A program made the translations under genes and the position numbers. A DNA stretch of 26,405 nucleotides, from positions 1 through 26,405 of the forward strand of contig CALLKH010000039.1 of NCBI GenBank assembly GCA_938008425.1. The letters run 5' to 3'. Shown piece after piece: positions 1 to 7,067 of the stretch (positions are counted from its first letter, which is position 1; every line of letters begins with the position of its first letter). The stretch is from an uncultured Planctomycetaceae bacterium (GTDB taxonomy: Bacteria > Planctomycetota > Phycisphaerae > UBA1845 > UTPLA1). The notes beneath the pieces were generated by a model that was not told where the DNA came from, did no database searches, and saw nothing but the letters and a program-made list of their open reading frames with translations.

Positions 1-270
1 GAAACTGCGCGCTCAAATCCTGTGAGCTTGATCCGGCGATGGCGTGGCGGATCATCTCGCGGCCAAGCTCGACATTGCCGATGCAGCGAATTGGCTTGAT
101 GGCTGTCCTACTCTCGAGATTCTGAGCGTAGCTGAACCACAAGTCTAGTAGGATGGGTCGCAACTCGTAGGATGCGACAGCCTCTCCGTCCCACCATTCT
201 GCGGACGGACCTCGAATCGAGTGCCCGTGGCCCGGCAGCGGCTGATCGTCCCGGATTTCGACGACCGTGA
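1..270 (-). CDS. Possible partial coding frame running off the left edge, no start codon found
   Basis: One minus-strand frame stays open from about position 330 to the window edge and reads like protein (for example EWWDGEAVASYELRPILLD, then IRCIGNVELGREMIRHAI). No ATG, GTG or TTG occurs in this frame near its beginning; the first are TTG codons around 160 and 147 and an ATG near 58. The frame runs upstream straight into the AT-rich repeat at 283-421, so the repeat may have replaced the true 5' end, or the frame may be a chance opening in GC-rich DNA. It points the same way as the five genes to its right. I do not recognise a family. Treat as tentative. Confidence 0.25.
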
Positions 271-282
271 GACGATTCCGCC

Positions 283-421
283 CGCCATGCCGGGCGCTGC
301 GCTTCGGCAGGCCACCCGATGCGGGGCGAATGAAAAATTCAAAATGAAAAATGAAAAAAGTGGGTCGGCGTCGAGCAGCCCTTCTCCCCTTTTTTCATTT
401 TTCAGTTTTCATTTTGCATTC
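283..421 (+). repeat. AT-rich palindromic element, copy 1 (inverted relative to copy 2)
   Basis: A 14-bp box (CGCCATGCCGGGCG, 283-296) is followed by a 32-nt GC-rich spacer, an A-rich arm (329-361), a short loop and a T-rich arm (about 388-421) that is largely its reverse complement. The A-rich and T-rich arms could form a long imperfect hairpin in DNA or RNA. The stop codon of the EboF-like gene (420-422) overlaps the outer end of the T-rich arm. The same box, spacer length and arms recur in opposite orientation at 1796-1935. MITE-like or a hairpin terminator element are both possible. Confidence 0.75.
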
Positions 422-1739
422 ACTCCGCCCCGAAGAACCCCTCAATCACCCCCCGAATCTCCGTATCCCGTATCGTGTCCCCCGAAACCCCTGCCATCAT
501 CGCGGCATCGCTGGCGATGCAGGCGGCGTACTGGTCGGGCGACGTGGCCGGGGCGCCGTGGCTGCCTTTGATGAGCGTGGCGTCGAGCGGCGTGGAGCGC
601 CTCGGCATGTCGATGAACATTTCGACCGGGTCGTAGCCCGGTTTCGCGTGGATGTCGACCGTTCGGGCGAAGGCCGGGGCGAAGTCGTCGTCGAGCCACC
701 AGTAGTACGCCAGCCACGTGTCCGGCTCGCAGACCAGCACCACCTCGCCGGCCGCCGGGTGGTTCAGGGGGCCGCGGTCCTTGCCGACCAGCACCTGGGC
801 GATGCCGTCGAGGCCCTCGAAGATGCCGGCCGCGGCGTCGATGTCGGTGCGATCCTTCACGTACACATTCGCGAACTGGTGATCGACCACGGCGAAGGCG
901 AGGCTGCCCGCGGGGTCGAGGTATTCGCCGTCCGGCCGCTGCTCGATGCGTGCAAGCCCCGCCTCGCGCAGCATGCGGTTGGGGTACATGACGCGCGAGA
1001 CGTCGGTCATCGCATACTCGCCGACGACGAGAAACGCCGCGTCGCCGAGGCCGATGGCGGCCAGGCCGTCGATGAGCCGGCCGATCTGGATGTCAGCCTC
1101 GCGGCACGCGGCGATCTGCTCGTGGCTGTCGGGGCCGAACTTCTGCCCGGCGTAGTCGAGGTGGGGAAAGTAGATGTAGTTGAAGGCGGGCCGCTCGCGC
1201 TGAATGAGCCAGAGCGCGGCGTTGATGGTCCACTCGGTGGACTTGATGCTGGTCATCGGCCCCCAGTAGTTCATCAAAGGGAAGTGGCCGAGGTCGGCCA
1301 GCAGCTTTTCGTAGAGCCCGTCGGGCTTCGAGTAGCACCAGAGCTCGGTGCGGCCGTCGGGGTGGTGCTTGGGCTCGGGGGTGACGATGAAATCGGCCGC
1401 GGCGTCCTTGATGTTCTGGGTGTGCCACGCGGCGGCGGTGATGCCGCGGGCGGCGAGGGTGTTCCAGAGCTGGTCGCCCTGGATGAGGCCGTTGCGGCCG
1501 ACCCAGAGCTGGACTTCGCCGAGGTCGCGATGATAGAAGCCGTTGCCGATGATGCCGTGGTCGCTCGGTGGACGGCCGGTGAGCATCGTCGCCTGCACGG
1601 GCGAGGTGACGCAGGGGAAGGTGGGGATGAACTCGCGCGCCGCGCCGCGGTCAGCCAGCGACTTCAATCGCGGCATGTGCTCCAGGTCGCGGGTTCGAAG
1701 GCCGGGCATGGAGATGAGCAGCAAAGTTTGGTTGGGCAT
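420..1739 (-). CDS. Alkaline-phosphatase-superfamily protein, EboF-like (nucleotide pyrophosphatase/phosphodiesterase fold)
   Basis: A 439-residue cytoplasmic protein without signal peptide. The N-terminal part has the superfamily pattern of a nucleophile in a Thr-rich loop (FPCVTSPVQAT, candidate nucleophile Thr45) followed by the TGRPPSDHGIIGNG block typical of NPP-like enzymes. HLDYAGQKFGPDS in the middle and GSHGAPA near the end look like metal-ligand segments. The usual first metal Asp in the opening strand is absent: the sequence is LLISMPGLRTRDL, where NPP enzymes have a DG pair. As I recall, EboF proteins also lack this Asp. The protein presumably hydrolyses or binds a phosphate ester; the substrate is unknown. 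It follows the upstream TIM-barrel gene after a 253-nt gap holding repeat copy 2, so it may not share a transcript with it. Start ATG at 1739. Confidence 0.85.
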   Translation of the reverse strand: MPNQTLLLISMPGLRTRDLEHMPRLKSLADRGAAREFIPTFPCVTSPVQATMLTGRPPSDHGIIGNGFYHRDLGEVQLWVGRNGLIQGDQLWNTLAARGITAAAWHTQNIKDAAADFIVTPEPKHHPDGRTELWCYSKPDGLYEKLLADLGHFPLMNYWGPMTSIKSTEWTINAALWLIQRERPAFNYIYFPHLDYAGQKFGPDSHEQIAACREADIQIGRLIDGLAAIGLGDAAFLVVGEYAMTDVSRVMYPNRMLREAGLARIEQRPDGEYLDPAGSLAFAVVDHQFANVYVKDRTDIDAAAGIFEGLDGIAQVLVGKDRGPLNHPAAGEVVLVCEPDTWLAYYWWLDDDFAPAFARTVDIHAKPGYDPVEMFIDMPRRSTPLDATLIKGSHGAPATSPDQYAACIASDAAMMAGVSGDTIRDTEIRGVIEGFFGAE

Positions 1740-1795
1740 GGGAAGGTCCAGGGGGAAATTTAGAATCTAGAATGGAGAATGTAGAGTGGGTGGGG

Positions 1796-1935
1796 AATGA
1801 AAAATGCAAAATGAAAAGTGAAAAAAGTGAGGGGGGAGACGACCCGTCGTTTTCCTTCTTTTTCATTTTTCATTTTGAATTTTTCATTGGTCCCGACGAC
1901 GCGTTGCATCCCGCTGCTCAACGCCCGGCATGGCG
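1796..1935 (-). repeat. AT-rich palindromic element, copy 2 (inverted relative to copy 1)
   Basis: Read on the minus strand this copy repeats the order of copy 1: box CGCCATGCCGGGCG (1935-1922), a 33-nt spacer, an A-rich arm (1888-1859) whose 30 nt are identical to 329-358 of copy 1, a variable loop, and a T-rich arm ending at 1796. Total length is 140 nt against 139 nt for copy 1. Spacer and loop sequences differ much more than the arms and box. It fills most of the gap upstream of the EboF-like gene. Next to it, 1759-1790 is a short purine-rich stretch with repeated TAGAAT/GAGAATG words. Confidence 0.75.
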
Positions 1936-1992
1936 AACAGGTTGAATTTGAGGCAAGTGGCGACATTGGACAACTTTGATGCTTAGTGAAAA

Positions 1993-2829
1993 TCACCGAT
2001 TGATGTTTGACAGAAACGCGTGGGCTTTTCTTGCCGCTTCGACGGCGTCGTAGCTGTGGCGGCTGAGTTCGACGTTGAGCGTGCCGGTGTAGCCGACTTC
2101 GCGAAGGGTCTTCAGGATCGGCTCGAATTTCATTTCGCCGTCGCCGAATTGCAGATGGTCGTGGACGCCGGCGCGCATGTCCTCGACGTGAACGTTCATG
2201 AGGTGCCGCGAAAACTCGCGAATGCGATCGACCGGATCGCCGTCGCCGAGGCAGTGCAGGTGCCCCACGTCGAGCGTGAGGCCGAAGCGCGGGTGGTTCA
2301 GCTCTTCCGCCAGCCGTGCGAACTGTTCCATCCGCTCGATGAACATGCCGGGCTCGGGCTCGAAGGCGAGAAACACGTCATGTGACACGGCCCGCGCCAG
2401 CAGGGCGTCGCACATATCAACCAGCAGCGACCACGCCTCTTCGTCGGACAGTGATTCATCCGCCGAGCCCGACCAGAAGCTCACCGCCTCGGCATCGAGC
2501 AGCGCCGCGATCTGCATCGCCCGGCAGAGAAAATCGAACCGCTTCTCGCGATTCTCCTCATTCGCGGTCAGCAGGCTCGGCCAGTGCTTTCGAAACGGGT
2601 CGAGCAGGAACCGCGAGCCGGTCTCGATCACGCAGCACATGTTGTGAGACTGAAGCCGCTGCTTGATCGCATAGACCTGCCGGTCGATGTCGGCCGCGTA
2701 GGGGTTCAGCACATGATGATCGAGCGTGATCGCGACCGATTCGAAGCCGATCTCGGCGAGGACATCGATGGCGTCCTCGATGCGGTGGTGTGCGAAGCCG
2801 TTGGTGTTGTAGCCGAGTTCGAAGGGCAT
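1993..2829 (-). CDS. Sugar phosphate isomerase/epimerase, xylose-isomerase-like TIM barrel (second of two)
   Basis: A 278-residue protein of the AP-endonuclease-2/xylose-isomerase TIM-barrel superfamily. Candidate metal ligands follow the family order: Glu157 in FEPEPGMF, Asp187 and His190 in TLDVGHLH, His214 in NVHVEDM, and Glu254 in NVELSRH. The frame remains open 70 codons further upstream, but that extension lies inside the UbiA gene and is Arg/His/Pro-rich shadow; the ATG at 2829, just after the UbiA stop (23-nt gap), gives MPFELGYNTNGF, a normal first strand for the family. No good Shine-Dalgarno is seen. It occupies the place of eboE in ebo clusters, but it is shorter than EboE as I recall it and lacks the CTN-x-HPGE opening, so I do not call it EboE. 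Substrate unknown, probably a cyclitol or sugar (phosphate). Confidence 0.85.
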   Translation of the reverse strand: MPFELGYNTNGFAHHRIEDAIDVLAEIGFESVAITLDHHVLNPYAADIDRQVYAIKQRLQSHNMCCVIETGSRFLLDPFRKHWPSLLTANEENREKRFDFLCRAMQIAALLDAEAVSFWSGSADESLSDEEAWSLLVDMCDALLARAVSHDVFLAFEPEPGMFIERMEQFARLAEELNHPRFGLTLDVGHLHCLGDGDPVDRIREFSRHLMNVHVEDMRAGVHDHLQFGDGEMKFEPILKTLREVGYTGTLNVELSRHSYDAVEAARKAHAFLSNINR

Positions 2830-2852
2830 GGGGGGATTGTACAGGGTGAGGC

Positions 2853-3785
2853 TCAGGTGGAGTAGATGCGGCGGCCGATGGCGAGGGTGGGGATGAGCAG
2901 GGCGAGCAGGAGGGCGCCGGCGATCCAGTCGCGCGTGGCGGCGGCGGCGATGACGGCGTTCCAGACGAGGGTGCCGAGGATGAGGGTCTTCATGTTGTAT
3001 TGCATCCGCTGCGGCGACGGGTTTCGCAGCGTGTGCCATGTCACGCGCGTGAGGTGAACGAGCAGGATGAACCAGATGGCCATTGCGAAGGCGTCAAGCT
3101 CCGACAGCGGCGAGATGATGACGCCGAGCGCGACGACCGCGAAGAAGATGCCGAGAAAGCCGGTGAGCAGGCGGCGCTTGCGAATCTCGCCGGCCTCGTC
3201 GCGGCCGAAGTGGGTGACGGCGGTGATGTAGAGCCAATAGGCGGCGATGAAGGGGCCGACTTGGCCGAGGATGTCGGGGTTTTCCAGTTCCGCCAGCGAG
3301 AGGCCGAGGGTGAAATTCAGCGCCCGGCAGAGGCCCATGACCGGCGGGCCGAGGAAGGTCTCCTTGACGACGCAGTTGTAGATGAAGATCGCGATGAGCA
3401 GTGCGACGGCCACGATCAGGCTGCGATTGGGCCAATGGAAGATCGAAATGCCCGCCTCGGGGGCGTAGCCGAGCGGAATGATCGCGGCGGCGACGAGGCC
3501 GACGAGGCAGAGCACAGCGGCCAGCAGTTTCGCGGCGCCGATCGAAACGCGGCCCGACGGCAGCGGGCGGGCGGGTCGCTCGCGGCGGTCGGTTTCGATG
3601 TCTTTCAGGTCATTGATGACGATTCCGGCGGCGTAGAACGAGACCGATGCCGCCAGCATGGCAGCGAGCCGCCAGGAGAATTCGAGTCGCAGGGTGCAGA
3701 GCCAGTAGGCGGCGAGGATGTCGGCGGCGGCCGTGAAGAGGTTCGGCAGACGGACGAGTTCGGCGTAGGCCTTGAGCTTGCTCAT
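2853..3785 (-). CDS. eboC: UbiA-family prenyltransferase, EboC-like
   Basis: A 310-residue integral membrane protein with about eight hydrophobic segments. The first aspartate-rich prenyl-diphosphate site is NDLKDIETD (Asn58, Asp59, Asp62, Asp66), followed by the RRERPARPLPSG block typical of the family. The second conserved region, KETFLGPPVMGLCRALNF, has the MGLCRxLN signature I associate with EboC rather than with menaquinone or haem O enzymes. It would transfer a prenyl group, or bind a prenyl-like lipid, at the cytoplasmic membrane. Its ATG overlaps the stop of the upstream isomerase gene (ATGA), so the two are translationally coupled, which ties it to this cluster rather than to quinone synthesis. 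In cyanobacteria the ebo genes are known to be needed to move a scytonemin precursor to the periplasm. Confidence 0.88.
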   Translation of the reverse strand: MSKLKAYAELVRLPNLFTAAADILAAYWLCTLRLEFSWRLAAMLAASVSFYAAGIVINDLKDIETDRRERPARPLPSGRVSIGAAKLLAAVLCLVGLVAAAIIPLGYAPEAGISIFHWPNRSLIVAVALLIAIFIYNCVVKETFLGPPVMGLCRALNFTLGLSLAELENPDILGQVGPFIAAYWLYITAVTHFGRDEAGEIRKRRLLTGFLGIFFAVVALGVIISPLSELDAFAMAIWFILLVHLTRVTWHTLRNPSPQRMQYNMKTLILGTLVWNAVIAAAATRDWIAGALLLALLIPTLAIGRRIYST

Positions 3786-4633
3786 AGCTTGGCGGCGATG
3801 GCGTCCAGGTGTTCCTTCGCGGCACGGCCGGCGGCGTCGGGATCGTCGATGAACGGGTAAAGCTCGACGGTCACCCAGCCAGTGTAATCGGTGTTTTTGA
3901 TCGCGGCGAGGGTCGCGGCGAAGTCGATGGCGCCGGTGCCGGGGACCATGTGGTGATGGACGCGCGACGCGGCGATGTCCTCCACGTGGTAGTGCCGGGT
4001 GTGTGACGCCATTTTCGGGATCCAGTCGGCCGGCTCCTCGCTGACGCAGTAGGCGTGGCCGACGTCGAAGTTTAGCTGCATGAAGGGGGAGTCGATGCGG
4101 CTGCGGAGGTCGAGATACTGGTCGAAACGCTCGATGAGCAGGCCGGGCTCGGGCTCGACGAGGAGCAGCACGCCCTCGTGCTCGGCGTGTTCGACGATGG
4201 GTTTGAGTTCCTCGACGAAGAGATCCATCGCGGCGGGATAGTCGGCCGGCGAGGCGATCGGCCCGCCGGGCTCGGTGGTGATGCAGGGGGCGCCGAGGTG
4301 CTTCGCCATCGTGAGCGCCCGCCGCGTGTGTTCGGTTCGGATGCGGCGATAGGCGGCGTCGGGCTCGATCCAGCTCGGGTGCCAGTAGGGCTGGCGCTTG
4401 TCGCCGATCTTGTTCATCATGAAGGCGTTGATGTTGGCGATTTCGAGGCCGAGTTGGTCGAGGCGGCGTCGGACGGCGTCGAGCCGGGCGGGGGTGACGT
4501 CCTCGGGCCAGAGATGCGGCGTGTCGGCCATGAGCTCGACGCCGCGATAGCCGAGTGCTGCGATGCGATCGAGGGCCTCATCGAGCGGGAACCGCATGTA
4601 GGCGTTACTGCTGTAGGCGAGGTTGAGGGTCAT
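3782..4633 (-). CDS. Sugar phosphate isomerase/epimerase, xylose-isomerase-like TIM barrel (first of two)
   Basis: A 283-residue cytoplasmic TIM-barrel protein. Candidate metal ligands: Glu160 (VEPEPGLL), Asp190 and His193 (NFDVGHAYC), His216 (YHVEDIA) and Glu257 (VTVELYPF); HHHMVPGTGAID is the usual loop before the last helix. It shares the EPEPG, DVGH and HVED motifs with the second TIM barrel but the two are clearly divergent paralogues with different loops, so they probably act on different intermediates. Start is ATG at 4633, giving MTLNLAYSSNAY; a weak AGGGA sits about 15 nt upstream. The 3' end overlaps the UbiA start by ATGA. The gene lies 65 nt after inositol-3-phosphate synthase, suggesting that the cyclitol made there is the start of the pathway. 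Confidence 0.87.
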   Translation of the reverse strand: MTLNLAYSSNAYMRFPLDEALDRIAALGYRGVELMADTPHLWPEDVTPARLDAVRRRLDQLGLEIANINAFMMNKIGDKRQPYWHPSWIEPDAAYRRIRTEHTRRALTMAKHLGAPCITTEPGGPIASPADYPAAMDLFVEELKPIVEHAEHEGVLLLVEPEPGLLIERFDQYLDLRSRIDSPFMQLNFDVGHAYCVSEEPADWIPKMASHTRHYHVEDIAASRVHHHMVPGTGAIDFAATLAAIKNTDYTGWVTVELYPFIDDPDAAGRAAKEHLDAIAAKL

Positions 4634-4698
4634 GGGGTTGGCATTTCCCTGGAAAGGGTTCCGCGCTCATTCCCCTCGCATATGAATGGAGGAGGACG

Positions 4699-5985
4699 CT
4701 AGCGGCTTGCTCGTTTGGCCGGTCGTCGACGTTCGCCCTTCAATTCCCGGGCGGCATACTCGTGCAGCAACGCGACCTGTCTCGAAAAATCGTGGTCCGC
4801 GACATCCATCGGCGACTTGAAGAAGCACGCGAGGTGCATCATCACGCCCGAGCGGCCGCGGGCCGCATGGTAATCGGCAAGACGGGCGAGGTCGATGACG
4901 AGCGGGGCGGCGAGGATCGAGTCCGACCCCTGCCAGATGAACTGGAGAATCATCTTCTGATTGAGAAAGCCGGTGAAATGAACGTGATCCCACGCGGTCT
5001 TCCAGTCGTCGAGCGAGCGGACGAATTCGATCGACGTGCGCGTCTCGGGTTTGTAGCCGACGATGGAGGCGACGACGCTGTCCTTCTTCAGGAGCTTCGA
5101 CGACTTGTTGGCGGTGGTTTCGAGGATCGCCCCGTCGCCGTTGCCGAGGACGTTGTGGCCGATCCAGCTGTCGATGCGCAGCCGCCGGTCGCGGAACATC
5201 GGCGCGAGCACGGTCTTGAGCATCGTCTCGCCGGTCTTGCCGTCGCTGCCCATGATGGGCACGCCGCGGGCGTCGGCCAGTTCGCGAATGGCGGGCACGT
5301 CGCAGCCGAGCGACGGCGTGAAGCTGACGAAGGGCATACCCTCTTCGATGGCGGCGATGGCGTAGAGGCTGCTTGCGGGGAGCGGAGAGACGCCGCGGGC
5401 GAGGGCGGATTCGAGCGATTTCCAGTCGCGGTGCCGCCGGTCGAGTTTGAACGGTGGTTCGGTTGAGGCGACGTGAACGACAATCACCCTCGCGAGTTTG
5501 TTTCGTTTTGCGAACTCGCGGAGATCGGCGCGAAGCTGCGTGATGATCGCGCGGGCCGAAGCGCTGCGTTTCGCGCCCGGGCGGCTGGCGAGCTTTGTAA
5601 TGGCGCTACCGGATTGAATGACGCGCCCCGTGCGGATGCGCTTTTCGTATTGAAGCAGATCGGGTCGAACCGCCTTGAGCAGCGACTCCGAGAAGAGGCC
5701 GCTGCCGACGCGCATCGATTCGGCCGCGTCGGTGACGCGCCGCCGGCTGATCTCGTGGCCGCCGAGGACGATGTTTTCGAGTTTGACGAGCGAGAGTTTG
5801 TTCAGCGGCGCGTCGGCGGTAGCGAGGCCGACGGGCTGTGCGAGTTTTCGTTTGAGCGCGGCGAGTCCGACGGCCACGGTGGTGGCGACGTTTCCGGCGG
5901 CGCCGACGAGCCAGAGTCCGAGTTTGTGGGTTGCGGGCTTCAAGGGTGGTTGGGTCCGTCGGTCGCCTTGGAATTCGTGTCTCAC
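4699..5985 (-). CDS. ino1: Inositol-3-phosphate synthase family (myo-inositol-1-phosphate synthase-like)
   Basis: A 428-residue NAD-dependent sugar-phosphate cyclase; family members turn glucose 6-phosphate into 1D-myo-inositol 3-phosphate. The Rossmann loop is VGAAGNVATTVAVG (Gly28-Gly40). The catalytic region shows GVPIMGSDGKTGETMLK (SDGKTG at 247-252), SWIGHNVLGNGDG, the lysine-rich KSSKLLKKDSVV, and GYKPETRTSIEFV, all diagnostic for the family. Length lies between actinobacterial and eukaryotic enzymes. The start is a GTG at 5985; no ATG lies between it and the Rossmann loop, and no clear Shine-Dalgarno is seen. It is the first gene of the minus-strand cluster. In canonical ebo clusters the cyclase is the dehydroquinate-synthase-like EboD; here a different NAD-dependent cyclase takes the corresponding metabolic slot. 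The exact product could be another cyclitol phosphate. Confidence 0.9.
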   Translation of the reverse strand: MRHEFQGDRRTQPPLKPATHKLGLWLVGAAGNVATTVAVGLAALKRKLAQPVGLATADAPLNKLSLVKLENIVLGGHEISRRRVTDAAESMRVGSGLFSESLLKAVRPDLLQYEKRIRTGRVIQSGSAITKLASRPGAKRSASARAIITQLRADLREFAKRNKLARVIVVHVASTEPPFKLDRRHRDWKSLESALARGVSPLPASSLYAIAAIEEGMPFVSFTPSLGCDVPAIRELADARGVPIMGSDGKTGETMLKTVLAPMFRDRRLRIDSWIGHNVLGNGDGAILETTANKSSKLLKKDSVVASIVGYKPETRTSIEFVRSLDDWKTAWDHVHFTGFLNQKMILQFIWQGSDSILAAPLVIDLARLADYHAARGRSGVMMHLACFFKSPMDVADHDFSRQVALLHEYAARELKGERRRPAKRASR

Positions 5986-6168
5986 AGGAAGTCGTCAAAC
6001 GCGACGGACGGCATCACCGGATAGCGACAAAATGCGGGTCGATCGGCGGGAATCAGGGCCGGCGACGCGAGCTATCGGGCGTTGCAGGCGGGGCGATGAA
6101 TGGAGTCTTCACGAGGGTGTCCCGCCTGCGAGCGGGTCCGGCAGGATTGATGCCGCTATCAAGTCGAA

Positions 6169-6241
<73 letters not shown>

Positions 6242-6278
6242 TCCAGTCGCAGCCCTCGGTGGGGCGGCGAAGGGACCC

Positions 6279-6309
6279 AGTATGCTAGCGAGATTGAAGG
6301 CGTCGTCAA
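6279..6309 (-). promoter_or_regulatory. Probable sigma70-type promoter of tRNA-Lys
   Basis: On the minus strand a TTGACG (-35, 6309-6304) is followed by a -10-like TAGCAT (6287-6282, 16-nt spacing) or CATACT (6284-6279, 19-nt spacing). Transcription would begin about 30 nt before the tRNA. Placement of the -10 is uncertain. Confidence 0.5.
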
Positions 6310-6344
6310 GCGGCGGGACGGCTGCGGAAGATGGGCACGCCGTC

Positions 6345-6380
6345 GAGCGTCCGAGCGGGCGTCCGGGCGAGCGTCCGGTC
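6345..6380 (+). repeat. Three imperfect 12-bp tandem units
   Basis: GAGCGTCCGAGC, GGGCGTCCGGGC and GAGCGTCCGGTC follow one another between the divergent tRNA genes. It is short and GC-rich; no function is evident. Confidence 0.6.
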
Positions 6381-6436
6381 GCGAAGAGTGTGGACCGATG
6401 ATGGGCCGATCGTGGCGAGGCAGGGCGTTCGTCGAG

Positions 6437-6465
6437 TTGACAAGATCGGGGAATCGACGGATCAT
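6437..6465 (+). promoter_or_regulatory. Probable sigma70-type promoter of tRNA-Val
   Basis: A consensus -35 TTGACA (6437-6442) lies 17 nt before GATCAT (6460-6465), a four-of-six match to the -10. The expected start site near 6472 leaves a leader of about 33 nt before the tRNA. Confidence 0.65.
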
Positions 6466-6504
6466 GGCCCGTCTGTCGCTGGATGCGTCGGGCGGCGGTT
6501 TTGA

Positions 6505-6578
6505 GGGCGTTTAGCTCAGTTGGCTAGAGCGCGTGGTCGACATCCACGAGGTCACAGGTTCAAGTCCTGTAACGCCCA
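6505..6578 (+). tRNA. trnV: tRNA-Val, anticodon GAC
   Basis: A complete cloverleaf: acceptor GGGCGTT (6505-6511) pairs with AACGCCC (6571-6577), the D-arm has AGCTCAGTTGGCTAGAGC, anticodon stem CGTGG/CCACG encloses TCGACAT with anticodon GAC, and the T-arm is ACAGG-TTCAAGT-CCTGT. Discriminator A at 6578; no encoded CCA. Confidence 0.97.
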
Positions 6579-7067
6579 GTTCGTTGTTCTTTCCATCGGC
6601 CGGTATCAGCGATTTTTCATACATAACGTCGTCGGTGCGCATCGAGTGGATGTTGGTCAGGACTCGGCTACCGGGCGGTGTTTCCGTTTCTGCACGCGCT
6701 GCTGTTTGGTCGTGGCGGAGGCGGCCCGGGGTCCGTACTCCGACCCTGGGGGCTCGACTTTCGATGCGATGTTAATGACCGTCAGGTAGGCTGTGCGTTT
6801 TCGATGGGGAAGAAATCGAATCTTCCAGGGTGAGCACACCTTAGCCCACCCTGCCCGAGCCATCCTGCGAAGGTGAATACGCCCTGGCCCACCCCGCCTC
6901 CCCGCAGACGTCCGCAAATACGTTGCCGGCCGAGACGCCGTTCTGATTGCATTTCGGACCCGCCGATGCGTAAGCTACTGCTTGCGGTCGTCGAGGTGCG
7001 TACTTTGACGAACCGGATCAGTCCTGCAAGGCGATTGACAGTCACTCGTCAAAGTAAGGGTCCACTC
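6579..7067. other. Gap without a recognised gene; contains a 28-bp imperfect direct repeat
   Basis: No convincing coding frame is present. GGTGAGCACACC...GCCCACCCTGCC (6829-6856) and GGTGAATACGCC...GCCCACCCCGCC (6872-6899) agree at 21 of 28 positions by hand count. The 3' part carries the ribosome-binding site of the PEP-CTERM gene (AAGGG, 7056-7060). Confidence 0.5.

Noticed and set aside
351..1763. A 470-codon plus-strand open frame opposite the EboF-like gene
   Set aside because: Its product is rich in Val, Arg, Gly and Asp without domain character, as expected for the antisense frame of a GC-rich gene; the minus-strand protein has clear family motifs.
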